Below, in pieces: positions 1 through 10,302 of a DNA stretch of 64,000 nt. The stretch lies in assembly GCA_963971575.1 (NCBI GenBank), contig OZ020616.1, positions 56,093,201 to 56,157,200 on the forward strand, in the 5' to 3' direction. A model generated the notes under the pieces. That model saw nothing but the letters and a program-made list of their open reading frames with translations. It did not search any database and was not told the DNA's origin. This stretch comes from Liopterus haemorrhoidalis. Its lineage: Eukaryota > Arthropoda > Insecta > Coleoptera > Dytiscidae. A program made the translations under genes and the position numbers. Position 1 is the first letter of the stretch. Each line of letters opens with the position of its first letter.

Positions 1-378
1 AGGGGGATATTTAGGTGGTTGGTAATTTGGTTTGTATCTTGGTTGTTCATACGCAGGTTCTGGTTCATATTCTTGATAGGGTTCTTCTTGTGGTTGGTAT
101 ATTGGTTGTGCGGGGGCTTGAGCCTTGGCTTGGGCTGCTTGAACTGCTTGAGCTCCTGCGTTGTAGTTGAAATTGACTTTTAGCCCAGTTGGGTCCGTGT
201 AGGTGAAACGTCCATGGACAGCACCACCTGGGTCACCTTTAGCGGCGTGGGCTATGCCATCTTGGGTGCGGTAAAGGAACCCAAAACTTCCATCACCTCC
301 AGGGTGAACTCGAGCGTCTTCTAAGATACTAGGGTTATTCTGCTGGGCGCAGATTGAGAGAAATAACCCGAATAATAC
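1..378 (-). CDS. Cuticular protein (CPR, Rebers-Riddiford family) gene 1, exon 2, runs off the window
   Basis: Read on the minus strand after a splice acceptor (CAG at 381-379). The 126 codons give the rest of a signal peptide (VLFGLFLSICAQQ), then a chitin-binding-type segment containing DGSFGFLYRTQDGIAHA and GRFTYTDPTGLKVNFNYNAG. The latter matches the core of the Rebers-Riddiford consensus (G-x-(F/Y)-x-Y-x-D-P-x-G-x-x-x-x-V-x-Y). The C-terminal part is low complexity, with AQA repeats and then P, Q, Y and E-rich motifs such as YQPQEEPYQEYEPEP. This is a secreted structural protein expected in the chitinous cuticle. The core departs from typical RR-1 (FNYNAGA in place of VxYxADE), so the subtype is uncertain. 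No stop is reached, so the C-terminus lies outside the window. Exon 1 is at 2736-2753, in matching phase 0. Confidence 0.9.
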
Positions 379-846
379 CTGCAGAACGAAAAATGACTAA
401 ACATTTTACAAAAACACCATTTTTTATAAATATTTTTTTAAGAAAACCTTACATTAAGTAGTTATATAAATGTTTTTCTGTTTCCCAGAACGTGAAAGTC
501 ATTATATATTTATTTAAATTAATTTAGACAATAAAAAACGACAAAAAGAGATTGCTTATAAAAGAACTCGTTCCCTATTCTCAAAGTGATTAATCATGGT
601 CTTATTCTCAACATTTTAACACCGCTGTATTGTTATAATTCTGGCGATGTGTGTTATAAGTAGAGGCCTCTCATATGCAATAACCAATTAAAAATCTAAT
701 TCAGTATCCACTGGATTACTTTTTAAACTTTTTAAAGAGGCATCTATTTAATGGATATATTACATATATTTTATTTTAAAAAGCACACTTACGGGAGAAT
801 AATTAGATTTTTAAGTGGTCATGTTAATAGGAATGTAAGGAAAAAA

Positions 847-1052
847 GATGGGAGAGAGAACTAGAGGCAGGAAGGAAGAAGATAGGAGAGGGAAGCCAGA
901 ATGAGAATAGGAAGAAAGAGGGAAGCACTGGAGAAAGAACAAAGGAATTAGGTTAACAAAAATATTGTAAATTTGTATTAGTCTACGTTATTTTATTTTT
1001 GTAATGGTAAATGCCTTAAACGCCGCAAGACCTAGGGAAAATAAAGACTATA
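847..1052 (+). mobile_element. 3' end of a non-LTR retrotransposon (family L1, copy 1)
   Basis: A purine-rich stretch (GGGAGAGAGAACTAGAGGC...) is followed by TGTAATGG and CGCCGCAAGACCTAGGGA, then AATAAAGA. The same order occurs at 7977-8191 and, on the minus strand, at the 3' end of the copy at 14,280-15,517, which still encodes protein. It is therefore a 5'-truncated copy consisting of 3' region only. Confidence 0.75.
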
Positions 1053-1456
1053 AGTAAGTGGTCCTTGCATATTCAAGCCCAATCTCTAGATATAAGGGTC
1101 TTCGAGAATTACACCATCGTAATAGATAACATATTTTGTTCAGAATAAAATTATTACCTGTCTGATAATAATAATTTTATTAGTCCATACAATTCAGTTT
1201 TTTAAAGATTTCTGGTCAAGAATAAAGCAACAATCAAGTTATTTATAATATTTCTGTCTCGCACATCATTGCAAGTGATAAAGAATTAATAAATTAAATA
1301 ATTAATTTATTAATTGCGTAGTTTAATGTGGCATGAAGATAAAGGAAGATAAATGGGTCAAAAAATTATTTTTTTTAAGACATTTGAAGACTTTCTAATA
1401 ATTTTAAAACATGATTATGTCGAGTGTTTCTGATTTCTCGACATTAGACTTATTTT

Positions 1457-1654
1457 CTCGAGAATTCTCGAGAAATCTCGAGAAAAATAATTATATAATT
1501 ATTAGAATATACATGTTGAAAATATTGTAGAGGATAAAAACATGTTAAAATTATAATCACCTTTAAAGTACTAAAGTAAAGGCGTCGAGCAAATTTTACA
1601 TTTCTCGAGAAATGAAAAATGAGAATTAAAACTTTTTCTCGAGAAATTCTCGAG
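1457..1654. repeat. Cluster of six CTCGAG palindromes
   Basis: CTCGAG occurs at 1457, 1467, 1477, 1604, 1638 and 1649, mostly within the larger palindrome TTTCTCGAGAAA. The first three are spaced exactly 10 bp apart. Function unknown. It lies in intron 1 of cuticular gene 1. Confidence 0.7.
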
Positions 1655-2229
1655 AAGAATCACTAATTATGTCTGTTGACTAATTTTAATAAATAATTTT
1701 TATGTTGTTAATACATTTTGATGGTCCAAAATATTTGCAGCCATAAAAAATCTTTGAAATGGTTTTACAATGGTCCAAAATTTATACGATTAATATTATT
1801 TTGGACTAGAGCCCTTGTAATTATTATCATTTCTTTGCTTCGTCTGGAATTAGGTTTTGAAATCTAGTAACGACGATTGTTTGAAGTTTTTGATAATTTT
1901 GTTTAGAAAATGGGCAAAAAAAGAAAATTCCATTAGGAAACGAATAATCCACGAAGGTATGAAACGAATAGGCTTGAATAGTAATTTAAAATAATTACTA
2001 ATATGTTTATTTATTTAATTATTTATTGACCTTTGGCCATCCACAGACACAAGCCCAATAACAGAGTGGCACTACATATCATGTAAATAAAATGATTAAA
2101 ATGATTACTGAAACGTTGTTAATAAAAAAATAGGAAGATATTTAAAACTTCCAACAAATTTATTTCCATTATTAACGCTCAACAAAGTGATAATCCACAG
2201 AAGGTTGTTGAATAAAAAACTGTTGTTTT

Positions 2230-2525
2230 GTTTCACAGATTTATTTATTTTACTGACCATGGTTAAAAAAATCAACAGCATTCACCCAAAAATTAAATTC
2301 ACATTAGAAGAAGACATTGATCATTCTAAAAATTATTTAGATTTAACCATTTCTAAATTAAACAATAATCATGATTTCAAAATTTACAGAAAAGAAATAT
2401 ACACTGACATATTAATACATCTTCCAACCACCCGTTTTCCCACAAAATGGCAGCTTTTAATTCTATGGTACATCGACTCATGTCAATTCCCCTTACTGAA
2501 ACAAATTTCAAAAACGAAATTCAAC
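2230..2525 (+). pseudogene. Penelope-like element reverse transcriptase fragment
   Basis: One frame gives HPKIKFTLEED and YLDLTISKLNNNHDFKIYRK, a pattern typical of Penelope-like retroelement reverse transcriptases downstream of the YxDD motif. At about 2410 the frame must change; the other frame then reads HKMAAFNSMVHRLMSIPL, also typical of that family. At least one frameshift is therefore present and no catalytic motif is retained. It is a dead fragment inside intron 1 of cuticular gene 1, in antisense orientation to it. Confidence 0.65.
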
Positions 2526-2735
2526 AACCTTCTGTGCATTAGCGAGTTTCACGAAGTCAAATTGTCGACAATTAAATATATTAAAGTGATGATCACTTGT
2601 GGATCGGCAGTAGGTATATGTCAAAATAATTGCAAAAATGTATCCATAATTTTGAACAATTTTTTTTTCACAATTCACAGTTTAGTTATCACATTTCCTT
2701 CACTTCACAATCACGACACTATTCACAGAACTCAC
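2526..2735. other. Intron sequence next to the exon 1 donor of gene 1
   Basis: AT-rich sequence with the homopolymer TTTTTTTT near 2660. Open frames here run over exon 1 and the promoter on the opposite strand and look accidental. Confidence 0.4.
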
Positions 2736-2753
2736 CAGGTACTTGGACGTCAT
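2736..2753 (-). CDS. Cuticular protein gene 1, exon 1 (six codons, MTSKYL)
   Basis: On the minus strand ATG at 2753-2751 opens six codons (MTSKYL), followed directly by a consensus donor GTGAGT at 2735-2730. Phase 0 matches the phase-0 acceptor before exon 2. Joined, the start reads MTSKYLVLFGLFLSICAQQ, a good signal peptide: one lysine, a hydrophobic core, and small residues near the expected cleavage site. A TATA box lies 56 bp upstream of the ATG. Insect CPR genes commonly have a first coding exon of only a few codons, and gene 2 in this window has the same layout. The exon is too short for ORF finders. Splicing is inferred, not shown. Confidence 0.82.
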
Positions 2754-2784
2754 CTTCGTGGTTAAGTGCGTGCGGGCGTATATC

Positions 2785-2817
2785 AGTGCGGTCCTCCAGA
2801 AGAGCGTGTTTATATAG
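2785..2817 (-). promoter_or_regulatory. Core promoter of cuticular gene 1 (TATA box and start region)
   Basis: The minus strand reads CTATATAAA at 2817-2809. About 29 bp downstream is GCACTGA around 2787, a plausible though non-canonical initiator. The ATG of exon 1 follows after roughly 34 nt of 5'UTR. TATA-driven transcription is usual for insect cuticle genes. Confidence 0.75.
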
Positions 2818-2987
2818 AGGTGTGGTGGTCACATTTACCCCGCCTAGACCCGGTCAGACCCGGCTAACTAACGCCGACTAACGTCGATATTATATTTGTA
2901 TTTTAATAGTTCATAGGCGGAGAATTTAATTTCTATAACGTTACATTAAAGACAATATCGTAATTATTAATTTGTCCCGAATTTAAA

Positions 2988-3095
2988 CGAGTTTTATAAG
3001 ACGCTGTATTGTCACAGGAGTTGTTTGGAGTACGACAAGCGAAGCGAGGAGTGCTCCAAAGGAACAAGTGTGATAATACGTCGTATAAAACAAGC
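2988..3095. mobile_element. Small palindromic element, family TTTTATACGACG, copy 1
   Basis: The ends are inverted copies of each other: TTTTATAAGACGCTGTATTG on the left and, inverted, TTTTATACGACGTATTATCA on the right. The middle is (G)GAGTACGACAAGCGAAGCG. A second copy is at 3516-3620. Confidence 0.6.
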
Positions 3096-3129
3096 ATAAT
3101 ATATATTTTTCATCACTTATTTTACTAAA

Positions 3130-3503
3130 TGGGAATTTCGTTCTTTTAGGCTGTCACGAGAAGGGAACTTGCTTAGGTTATTTCATTTTTGATATTGGCA
3201 TCTGAAAATTTAAAAAACTAACAGTGAAACCATGGAAACGATAAACATATGTCAAAAATGAAATACTTTCTTTACATATTTTAATTACAAAAAAAAAAAA
3301 AAAATGGAAAATTTGTATTATGACACAAAAAATCAAAATATAAATAAAATGACGTTTTAAAAAGATATTAACCTTAACCAAAAAATGTTTATTGTGAGTA
3401 TGATTTACAAAGCTTAAACAAAACTGCCAAAAATCATGATTCAAACGATGAAAGTAAATAGATTGCAAATTCTAGATCCGCCTAAACGTTTGGATTAGCC
3501 TAT
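3130..3503 (-). mobile_element. AGTTCCGC-family miniature element, long form, truncated at one end
   Basis: On the minus strand it starts TATAGGCTAATCCAAACG, continues TTAGGCGGATCTAGAATTTG, and matches the long copy at 36,961-37,372 through GACATATG, CCATGGTTTCA and TTCTCGTGACA. It stops at CCCATTTAGT, so the second terminal repeat is missing. It lies between the two copies of the TTTTATACGACG element. The open frame inside is part of the repeat, not a gene. Confidence 0.65.
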
Positions 3504-3515
3504 ATATTATTATAC

Positions 3516-3620
3516 TAGTTTTATAAGACGATGCATTGTCACACGAGTTGTGTGGAGTAAGAGCGCAGCGAGGAGTGCTGCAAAGAAACAAGTGTGACAA
3601 TACGTCGTATAAAACTCGCA
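3516..3620. mobile_element. Small palindromic element, family TTTTATACGACG, copy 2
   Basis: Same structure as 2988-3095: AGTTTTATAAGACG at the left, CGTCGTATAAAACT at the right, and GAGCGCAGCGAGGAGTGCTG in the middle. Confidence 0.6.
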
Positions 3621-4518
3621 TTATATACTATTTTTTATAATTTGCATCACTTATTTTATAGAAATTTTAAAATTTCAGTTACAAAAAAAATCGGTATACA
3701 ATCTAGGGATTTTTGTGAAATGCGGTCACAATAGCAATGTATAATACAACAGTAATTTGACAGATGCAAAACAACAAACTTTCTTTTTGAATTTTCTTAA
3801 TAATAATATTACAAAATAATTACCTGACATGGAAATACTTACAAATTGTATTAAATAAACATAAAATATTTGAGGTTATCAATGACACGTCGTAGACGAG
3901 TAGTACTGCCAATCTCTCAAAATAAAAAGTCACCAAAAACAGTTTAACAATAGCTTTTATTGTTAAACTGTTATCAGTGTAACAATGATATTATTGTGAA
4001 CGCAAAGTATAAAAAGTATTAATGACAATGATGGATACAAATGTAGTTAGGATGAGAGAAAAATGGTAACCAGGATCTGAAAAAGGAATCTGCCAAATGA
4101 ATAACCAAAAGGCTAACCAATACATGACGGGGATGAAAGAAGACTAATTAAAAAGGATTTAGAATCGAATGGACTTTAACAAAACAAGATTGATAACACC
4201 TCATAGTTTTCGAAAATAAAATATTACGCAGAATCTTTGTTCCCATTCAAATTAATGGTGAATGGAGAATCCGTAAGAACAAAGATATCTGAGAACTATA
4301 CTCAATATCTCAACTATATATTTTTTTAAATATTTATTGCAACATTACTGAATATAATAATTCTTCCCCGAAACCATGGATTCAGCGTGTTTGATTTTTA
4401 TTATTATTATTATTTTTTATTTATGAAAAAAATATTATTAATTAACCGGGGACCTTCTCAAGACCGAACCTCTTGATGACTTTGTCTTCAGATTTCCGGT
4501 CCAATTCTTTTTTTTTTT
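3621..4518. other. AT-rich intergenic DNA with one strong hairpin
   Basis: A perfect inverted repeat, AACAGTTTAACAAT (3938-3951) and its complement (3959-3972), has a 7 nt loop. Otherwise no feature recognised. Confidence 0.5.
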
Positions 4519-4636
4519 CAGTCCGGAGCAATTTTTTTTTTTGTTTTTTCTTAGGGGTAAAATATAATTTACATCCATCATTATTTATTACGGCTTCCCA
4601 ACGTTGTACTAATTTTTCGATACCCTCTCTATAGAA
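4519..4636 (-). pseudogene. Mariner transposase C-terminus fragment, left arm of a foldback
   Basis: Minus-strand translation gives FYREGIEKLVQRWEAVINND, then a lysine-rich tail. This is the typical end of mariner-family transposases (F-Y-x-x-G-I-x-K-L-V-x-R-W). The matching segment at 4900-4980 points the other way. Confidence 0.6.
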
Positions 4637-4899
4637 GTTTCAACAATTAGAAAGACTAAACCATAAATTAAAGGAAAAAAGTCCAAATTTATTTTCCATC
4701 ATGATCACGTCCTCACTTAAAATTTAGGAATTTAGGGAAAATATTCCACATCCATCGTATTCACCGATTTTCCTTCCGATTCTGCCTTCCGATTTTCACC
4801 TATTTAGGTCTATGGAATATACACACAAAAAATTATGATCGAAATATCACCAATGTAGAAAATCACCTGATCAGTTAATTTAAGCCAAAACCAGAAAAC

Positions 4900-4980
4900 T
4901 TCTGTAAAGAGTATATCGAAAAACTAGTACAACGTTAGGAAGCCGTAATAAATAGAATGGAAATTATATTTTGTAATTAT
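4900..4980 (+). pseudogene. Mariner transposase C-terminus fragment, right arm of a foldback
   Basis: Plus-strand translation gives FCKEYIEKLVQR, a stop, then EAVINR, similar to the left arm at 4519-4636. The two arms are inverted copies separated by about 260 bp, so the locus could fold into a long hairpin. Confidence 0.55.
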
Positions 4981-6507
4981 ACATAATAATTTCTGGAAAA
5001 AAAAATAGTTTGAACTCTAAAATAATGAATTTCTTCCGGTCCTTTTAATATTAATGTACATGGCAACTAAGAGTGCCCAAGAAACAAGATAAAAAAGAAT
5101 TTATGCTAATATTTCTATGGTCTCCTATTTACCTGCCTTATTCTAACCTTATACCACGCCTATGGTCACATTCTAAACATTAGCATCCGTATAATCGCGT
5201 ATTCATTAACACCACGACTGTGAGGTTGCGTTGTACATGTTTAAAAACACTTATTTCCTAGTACAGTCAACACTTTTTAATGACATTTTCACAATTTATT
5301 CCCTGCCAAATTATATGTAGGATACCATAAATAAACACTGAAGGATTAAGGATTTAACAACTCTATTTGTTATTGAAAAAATTAAAAATCTAACACTATA
5401 AAATTGTTTTTACGAGCAATTAATTTATATATTTGTAAATAAAATAAAGGTGTAAAAAATTAATTAATGGTGTGAAATAATTGAAAAATAGGCCGTATAT
5501 ATATTTTTAAAATTAAAAGAATTAATATAGGTCAAAATTTAATTATATAAGGACACAAAAAAGCTTTCTTAAAAACTGGATTAGATTGATTAGTTATTAT
5601 AAAAACCACTTAGAAAATTTAAATCTAAATACAAAAACACGTGAATGAGCATACAAAAAGCTAAATTTAAATAATTAGATATAACTTTTAAAAAACGTGG
5701 TTATATTTATACTTTTAGTTTTGATTTAACTCTTTCGAAACGGATGGGACAATGGGTGCATTTTGTTGATGGCTGGGTAAAAGTACTAGAATTGATGTGC
5801 AAGAAAACGACAATTTTGATCGTGAAGTAAACATGGAATGACATTTGCGTGAAGGTTATGTCATATGGTTGTAGAACAAATAACGAACATATTTCACCTA
5901 AATGGATAATCTAAATAATAAATGCAGACTAAGAAAACTTTATATTTGAAGCAAATATTCTAGAACGTAATGTTTTAGAAGGAATAATTGAATTGTACAT
6001 ACGTTTTATGTTTAGATTTAACAATAACAATACTATATTAAAATCATATAGGTACATATATATTTATTTTAGGACACAAAATGAGAAAATACCTAAACGT
6101 AAAAATTATTTTGAAGCAGTAATACCAAGATTTAATTATAATACATTTAAAAACGAAATAAAAACAAATGCATTCAAATATTACTTTTCATCCCCACCAC
6201 ACTTATTCATTCCAGTCGTTCGACCTCGAGTCATCGAATGAGTAGAATGAATAGAATGAGAATACAGTCGCAACAAAACGCATATTCTGATTAAACCGAA
6301 ACCAGATTTGGCACAACAAAACGCACCCTATATAGCCCAATATATTTTTTAAATATACGACTGGGATACTTACTCAACCTGCTGGGATCTATAGTCCCAT
6401 TAAAAGCCCTAATGGGAGTATATATAATACCATAACAGTAACATAATCAAGAAGTCTCCATGGGAGAGGGATTACAAAAATGGACAAATAAGTAACAAGT
6501 TAAAAAA
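4981..6507. other. AT-rich DNA, mostly unrecognised
   Basis: The only coding hint is at 5993-6241 on the plus strand: an 82-codon frame containing KNYFEAVIPRFNYNTFKNE. This faintly resembles the N-terminal region of Harbinger-type transposases, but it is too short and diverged to call. Confidence 0.4.
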
Positions 6508-6966
6508 ACTGATAGAAAAATTGTGAATTTTCACAAATTTTAGGATTTTGTACGTAATTAGCAGAGCCGGACAAAGGTATTTCTGCGCCCGAGGCAAAGT
6601 ACCAGTCTTGCGCCCCCATTCTTTACTAAATAAAAAATCAGCTGTGGTCACCACAGGACCGACCACCATCACTAAGTACTTGTTTAATTTATGCTGCTTT
6701 ATCAAAAAATGTCTCAAATAAAAGTTGTTATTTATTCCTTTTATAGCAACTTTTGTTAAATACATTTTTTCGAATTATTTCTCTGTTGTGAAATATTCAC
6801 AAAAATCTTAAAACCGACACGAGTAAACTCCCATTTCTAGTTAACCGATTTTTACCAAAAGTTGATCAACTCGTGCCATTGATGTCAAAACTTAAATATG
6901 AAGTTTCATAAAAATCCTTTTAGCCGAATTTGGTCTGCACGTGTACACGGACCGACAGACAGACCA

Positions 6967-7061
<95 letters not shown>

Positions 7062-7131
7062 TACATACAGACAGACCGACAGACATGCTAAAAATAGTCA
7101 AAACGTTATAAGGGTTTTTTGGTTATAAATA
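6508..7131 (+). mobile_element. CAGA-repeat family, degraded copy H
   Basis: Left end TGTGAATTTTCACA followed by TTTTAGGATTTTGTACG; right end GGGTTTTTTGGTTATAAATA and ACAAAACCCTA. In between lie a (CAGA)n tract at about 6971-7062 and TTTACCAAAAGTTGATCAAC. A duplicated right-end fragment (ACTGCGCCAGT...GGTTATACATACAAAACC) continues to about 7290. Confidence 0.6.
6971..7062. repeat. (CAGA)n microsatellite
   Basis: About 23 uninterrupted CAGA units. Both strands are open in this tract, giving Arg/Gln/Thr/Asp or Ser/Val/Cys/Leu repeats. These are not genes. Confidence 0.95.
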
Positions 7132-7976
7132 CAAAACCCTAAAAAGATGGTTTTCCTACAGACTGCGCCAGTTTCATGATTAAAATGGTTTTTTGGTTAT
7201 ACATACAAAACCTTGAAAAGAGAATTTTAAAAAATATATGTAATAAGCAATCTCAAGTATCCTACCGACTGCGCCAGTATCATGATTAGAAATATTAATT
7301 TGTAAAAATTGAAAATAATTACATGTATTTTACTAACCATTTCAAATTTCGGATATAAAATACTACTTGAAGAAAAAAATGATTCAAGTGCAATTTTTTC
7401 TAATTTTTTTTTTTTTTTTTTTAGCATTTGTGGTACATCGACTGCAAGGCCATTAGTACCTTATATATTGTGCATATATACATGTAATACAGTATTGTAG
7501 TAATACATTAGTAGATAAATTACTTTGGTAGTTAAATATAATAGTAATGGTATAATTGTTATATAGGGTAAGTATGGTTTTTAATATTGCTTACTAGCAA
7601 GTAAGAGATTCTTTTTTGTCATGGGTTCATCACCTAGAAACAGAATTTCGGTAAGATTGTGGAAGTTTTTCTAAATTTATGTTAAGTATATATTTTGTCA
7701 ATTAAACATTATTATTATTAGATATTAAAACGATTTCAACAGAACTCGCTTTTTTAACACCCTCTGTCGAACTTGAAAAAAGACTAGCAAGAAATAAATT
7801 GCTATTTCAGTTATTGGTAAAACGATTTAAGTATTCTTGAATCATTTTACTGCAAGATCCTAAAAACAATACTGATGGATATCCATTAAGATAGAGAGAG
7901 ATTCGCTGTTTTACTTATCTTAAAACTAAAAAATTCTCCTAGAGCAATTAAGTTTATAGCTATTAGCTTTATTAAA
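7132..7976. other. AT-rich DNA with CAGA-family end fragments
   Basis: Fragments of the CAGA-family right end to about 7290; poly-T near 7405-7420. Otherwise nothing recognised. Confidence 0.4.
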
Positions 7977-8191
7977 GATGGGCGAGAGAACTGGAAGCAA
8001 GAAGGAAGGAGATCGGAGAGGGAAACCAGAATGAGAATAGGAAGAAAGAGAGGGACACTGGAGCAAGAAAAAAGAAATGAGAAAAAATATTGTATTGTAC
8101 GTTATGTATTTTTGATTGTTTTGATTATTTTATTTCTATTTGTAATGGCTAATACCCTGAACGCCGCAAGGCCTAGGGAATAAAGAATATA
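7977..8191 (+). mobile_element. 3' end of non-LTR retrotransposon family L1, copy 2, with AT tail
   Basis: Same order of motifs as 847-1052: GGCGAGAGAACTGGAAGC, TGTAATGG, CGCCGCAAGGCCTAGGGA, AATAAAGA. It leads directly into ATATA and a long (TA)n tract. Confidence 0.75.
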
Positions 8192-8198
8192 TAAACGT

Positions 8199-8228
8199 AT
8201 ATATATATATATATATATACGTATATAC

Positions 8229-8306
<78 letters not shown>

Positions 8307-8342
8307 GTATATACGTGTGTATGTATATATATATATATATAA
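8199..8342. repeat. (TA)n microsatellite
   Basis: Dinucleotide TA with a few ACGT interruptions, directly attached to the LINE 3' tail. This suggests growth from the tail. Confidence 0.95.
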
Positions 8343-9156
8343 ATAAACTTTATAGCTAATTTTCTCGAAACATTAAATTATGTGCTTACATCCTTTTACT
8401 TCTAGCTCCCTCAATTTATAGTAGGCCAAAAATTTTGCAAATCTTATCTTCAATAGTACATAAATTTGTATGTTTTGCTATCTGAAACAATTTTTAATTG
8501 GTAATAAAATACCTTAATTACTACTGTTACAACTACTGAGTAATAAAAAATGTAATAAAAAATATTATAGTTTTTCGTAGCTAGTCGCTTACGCTTTGGT
8601 TTCTCCCACTATCTTGTCGAAGAAAAAAAATGCAAACGCATACCTAACGAAGGTCGACATTCACTGTTCGACTATAAAACATAACGTTATAATTGCAATT
8701 ATATTATAATTTCTAATATGAACTGCGTTTATATGATTTGTCAATATTTTGCAATTTGTCACTATGTTACATGAGTTATTAAACATTTTGTAATAAATGA
8801 AAAATACACACAAATTTGAATATGTGATGAAATTTTATAAATACCAACATAACCCAAAATAATTATTATCTCTTCTTTGGCAGTCATTTTGGTTGACTTT
8901 TGGCTTCACAAAACCTTTATCGTGATCTGATAAGTGTCAGGACTTCTCGTGTATCTCGTATATCAATACTTGTTAGATCTTCGATTATCTAGTCCTTCCT
9001 TATTTTGTGAGATCTTCCCACTAGCAAACGGGTGCTCAATTTTTCTTCCGAGATCATCTTTACCATTCTGTATTTAGGTATAAAAATATAGAATAAAATA
9101 ATTGTGTATTTGAAAAATGTCCAAATTGATATCCAATATTTGAAAATTTATCATGC
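8343..9156. other. AT-rich DNA, nothing recognised
   Basis: No convincing coding, terminal-repeat or RNA signal seen. Confidence 0.4.
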
Positions 9157-9197
9157 AGCATACCGATGAAAATAATTAAAGTTTGTGTACATAAAGC

Positions 9198-9689
9198 CAG
9201 TGATGGGATTCACCCGGTTCGCACCGGTTCGCTCGAACCGTTTGTTAAGAAATTTTAAGTTTGGCGAACCGCTTGTTAAAATACTTTATATACAGGGAAT
9301 GACCATAGCCGTCAGTTCAGCAGAAGCTGAAAGAGGCTTTAGCCTTATGAATAATATATGCACAGAAAAACGAAACAGACTGATCGTTTCAAATATAAGT
9401 AATATAATGGTTATTAATTTGAATGGTTTGCCTTTAATAGATTGGGATCCAGTACCGATAGTGTTAAATTAGTTAAGAAGCAACCAAAGTTCGGATGATC
9501 CTCGTGTAAAAACAAAAACGGAAGTGGAAGTGACTGAAAACCAGAGGGCAATTTGGCAATATTTAAAATAATTACATATCTTAATGTTTAATTTAAATAA
9601 ATATACTATTTTGAATTTTGTGAAAATTTTGTGTTTTTAAACAAATACCCCTGCGAAGCGGTTGTTGAGTAAATTTCATGCCATCACTG
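9198..9689 (+). mobile_element. hAT element (492 bp) with exact 8 bp target duplication
   Basis: Ends CAGTGATGGGATT and, inverted, CAGTGATGGCATG. The duplication CATAAAGC is exact at 9190-9197 and 9690-9697. The body retains the end of a transposase gene (next entry) and a GC-rich left part with CGGTTCGCACCGGTTCG. A deleted, non-autonomous copy. Confidence 0.9.
9299..9471 (+). pseudogene. hAT transposase C-terminal dimerisation region, remnant
   Basis: The frame reads VSSAEAERGFSLMNNICTEK, then RNRLIVSNISNIMVINLNGL and a stop at 9469-9471. The SSAEAERGFSxMN and RNRL motifs define the C-terminal dimerisation (ED) domain of hAT transposases such as those of the hobo/Ac group. The catalytic core and BED finger are absent. 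Confidence 0.8.
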
Positions 9690-9855
9690 CATAAAGCCCC
9701 TATAAAAAAATTGGCCCAAAGGTGAAAAATTTCGGAAAAATTTTGGGTGATTAAAATTTTCACAAAACTTTTCCGAAATTTTTCTCCCTTGGGCCAACGA
9801 GGGCTGCATGCCAATTTTTTTATAGGGGTTCTATGACAAAAACTTTAATTCTTTT

Positions 9856-10196
9856 CATCGGGATGCTGTATGAAAACGCGGAAAATCATATATTTTTATT
9901 ACAAGATCACTTGACCGTTTGAGCCCTTTGGGACCCTGCGAATCGCATGCCTATAATTTTTAAGACTTAATTTAAGAATTTATTTTAACTATCTCTTGAT
10001 AAAAGGGCTAGCATTAGTAAATCAGAGAAAAACACAAAATTTTGTGCAAGTGGAAATACAATTTTCCATATAACCGGAAAGCGTGCAGAGGTTTAGTACC
10101 CTCCTTTCTTTGTTGTCACAGGGTAAATATTTTCTCCTCCAAGAGACATGCTGTATGAAATCGGAGATCATAAACTGTCATGAGCTCTCGGTCTAT
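9856..10196. mobile_element. TAGACCGGGAGCTCATGACA family miniature element, copy 1
   Basis: It matches the copy at 20,392-20,763 through TTGTGCAAGTGGAAAT, GGTTTAGTACC and TTGTTGTCACAGGGTAAATA, to the right end (TGCTGTATGAAATCGGAGA and TGTCATGAGCTCTCGGTCTA). The left terminal repeat is missing or replaced by the foldback element. The segment 9861-9950 is inverted relative to the other copy. Confidence 0.75.
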
Positions 10197-10302
10197 AAAT
10201 TTATGATGAAATAAAACTCATACAATGTATTTGACAGCAACATCTTAAAATCTGGGGGGGGGGGGGGTAGGAAATATTTGAGGAGGGCACCATTTTTTTA
10301 TC

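Larger units (their letters stand above)
379..2735 (-). other. Intron 1 of cuticular gene 1
   Basis: About 2.36 kb between donor GTGAGT (2735-2730) and acceptor (381-379). It contains a LINE 3' end (847-1052), a cluster of CTCGAG palindromes (1457-1654), a fragment resembling the AGTTCCGC miniature-element family (about 1850-1935) and a Penelope-like reverse transcriptase fragment (about 2230-2525, opposite strand). The remainder, including about 400-840 and 1060-1430, is AT-rich with nothing I recognise. Confidence 0.75.
9157..9855. mobile_element. Foldback miniature element, interrupted by a hAT copy
   Basis: Left end CAGCATACCGATGAAAATAA; the right end, inverted, reads CAGCATCCCGATGAAAAGAA. 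Homology continues inward through AATTAAAGTTT, CCCCTATAAAAAAATTGGC and AAAAATTTCGGAAAA, so removing the hAT insert leaves a ~200 bp near-palindrome. Confidence 0.7.

Noticed and set aside
781..800. Minus-strand GTAAGT donor upstream of cuticular gene 1 exon 2
   Set aside because: The nearest ATG is followed by a stop before the donor. The start at 2753 is far better.
1451..1490. Heat-shock elements made of TTC/GAA
   Set aside because: The spacing is TTC-4 nt-GAA, not the 2 nt of a real heat-shock element.
3178..3468. 96-codon minus-strand frame similar to a 70-codon frame at 36,999-37,211
   Set aside because: The similarity comes from two copies of the long AGTTCCGC miniature element. There is no codon bias or start context, and the other copies lack the frame.
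6892..7128. Open frames on both strands rich in Ser/Val/Cys/Leu or Arg/Gln/Thr/Asp
   Set aside because: They are translations of the (CAGA)n microsatellite. The same applies to frames at 13,182-13,433, 45,017-45,253 and 45,374-45,763, whose shared tail is just the conserved DNA of the CAGA family.
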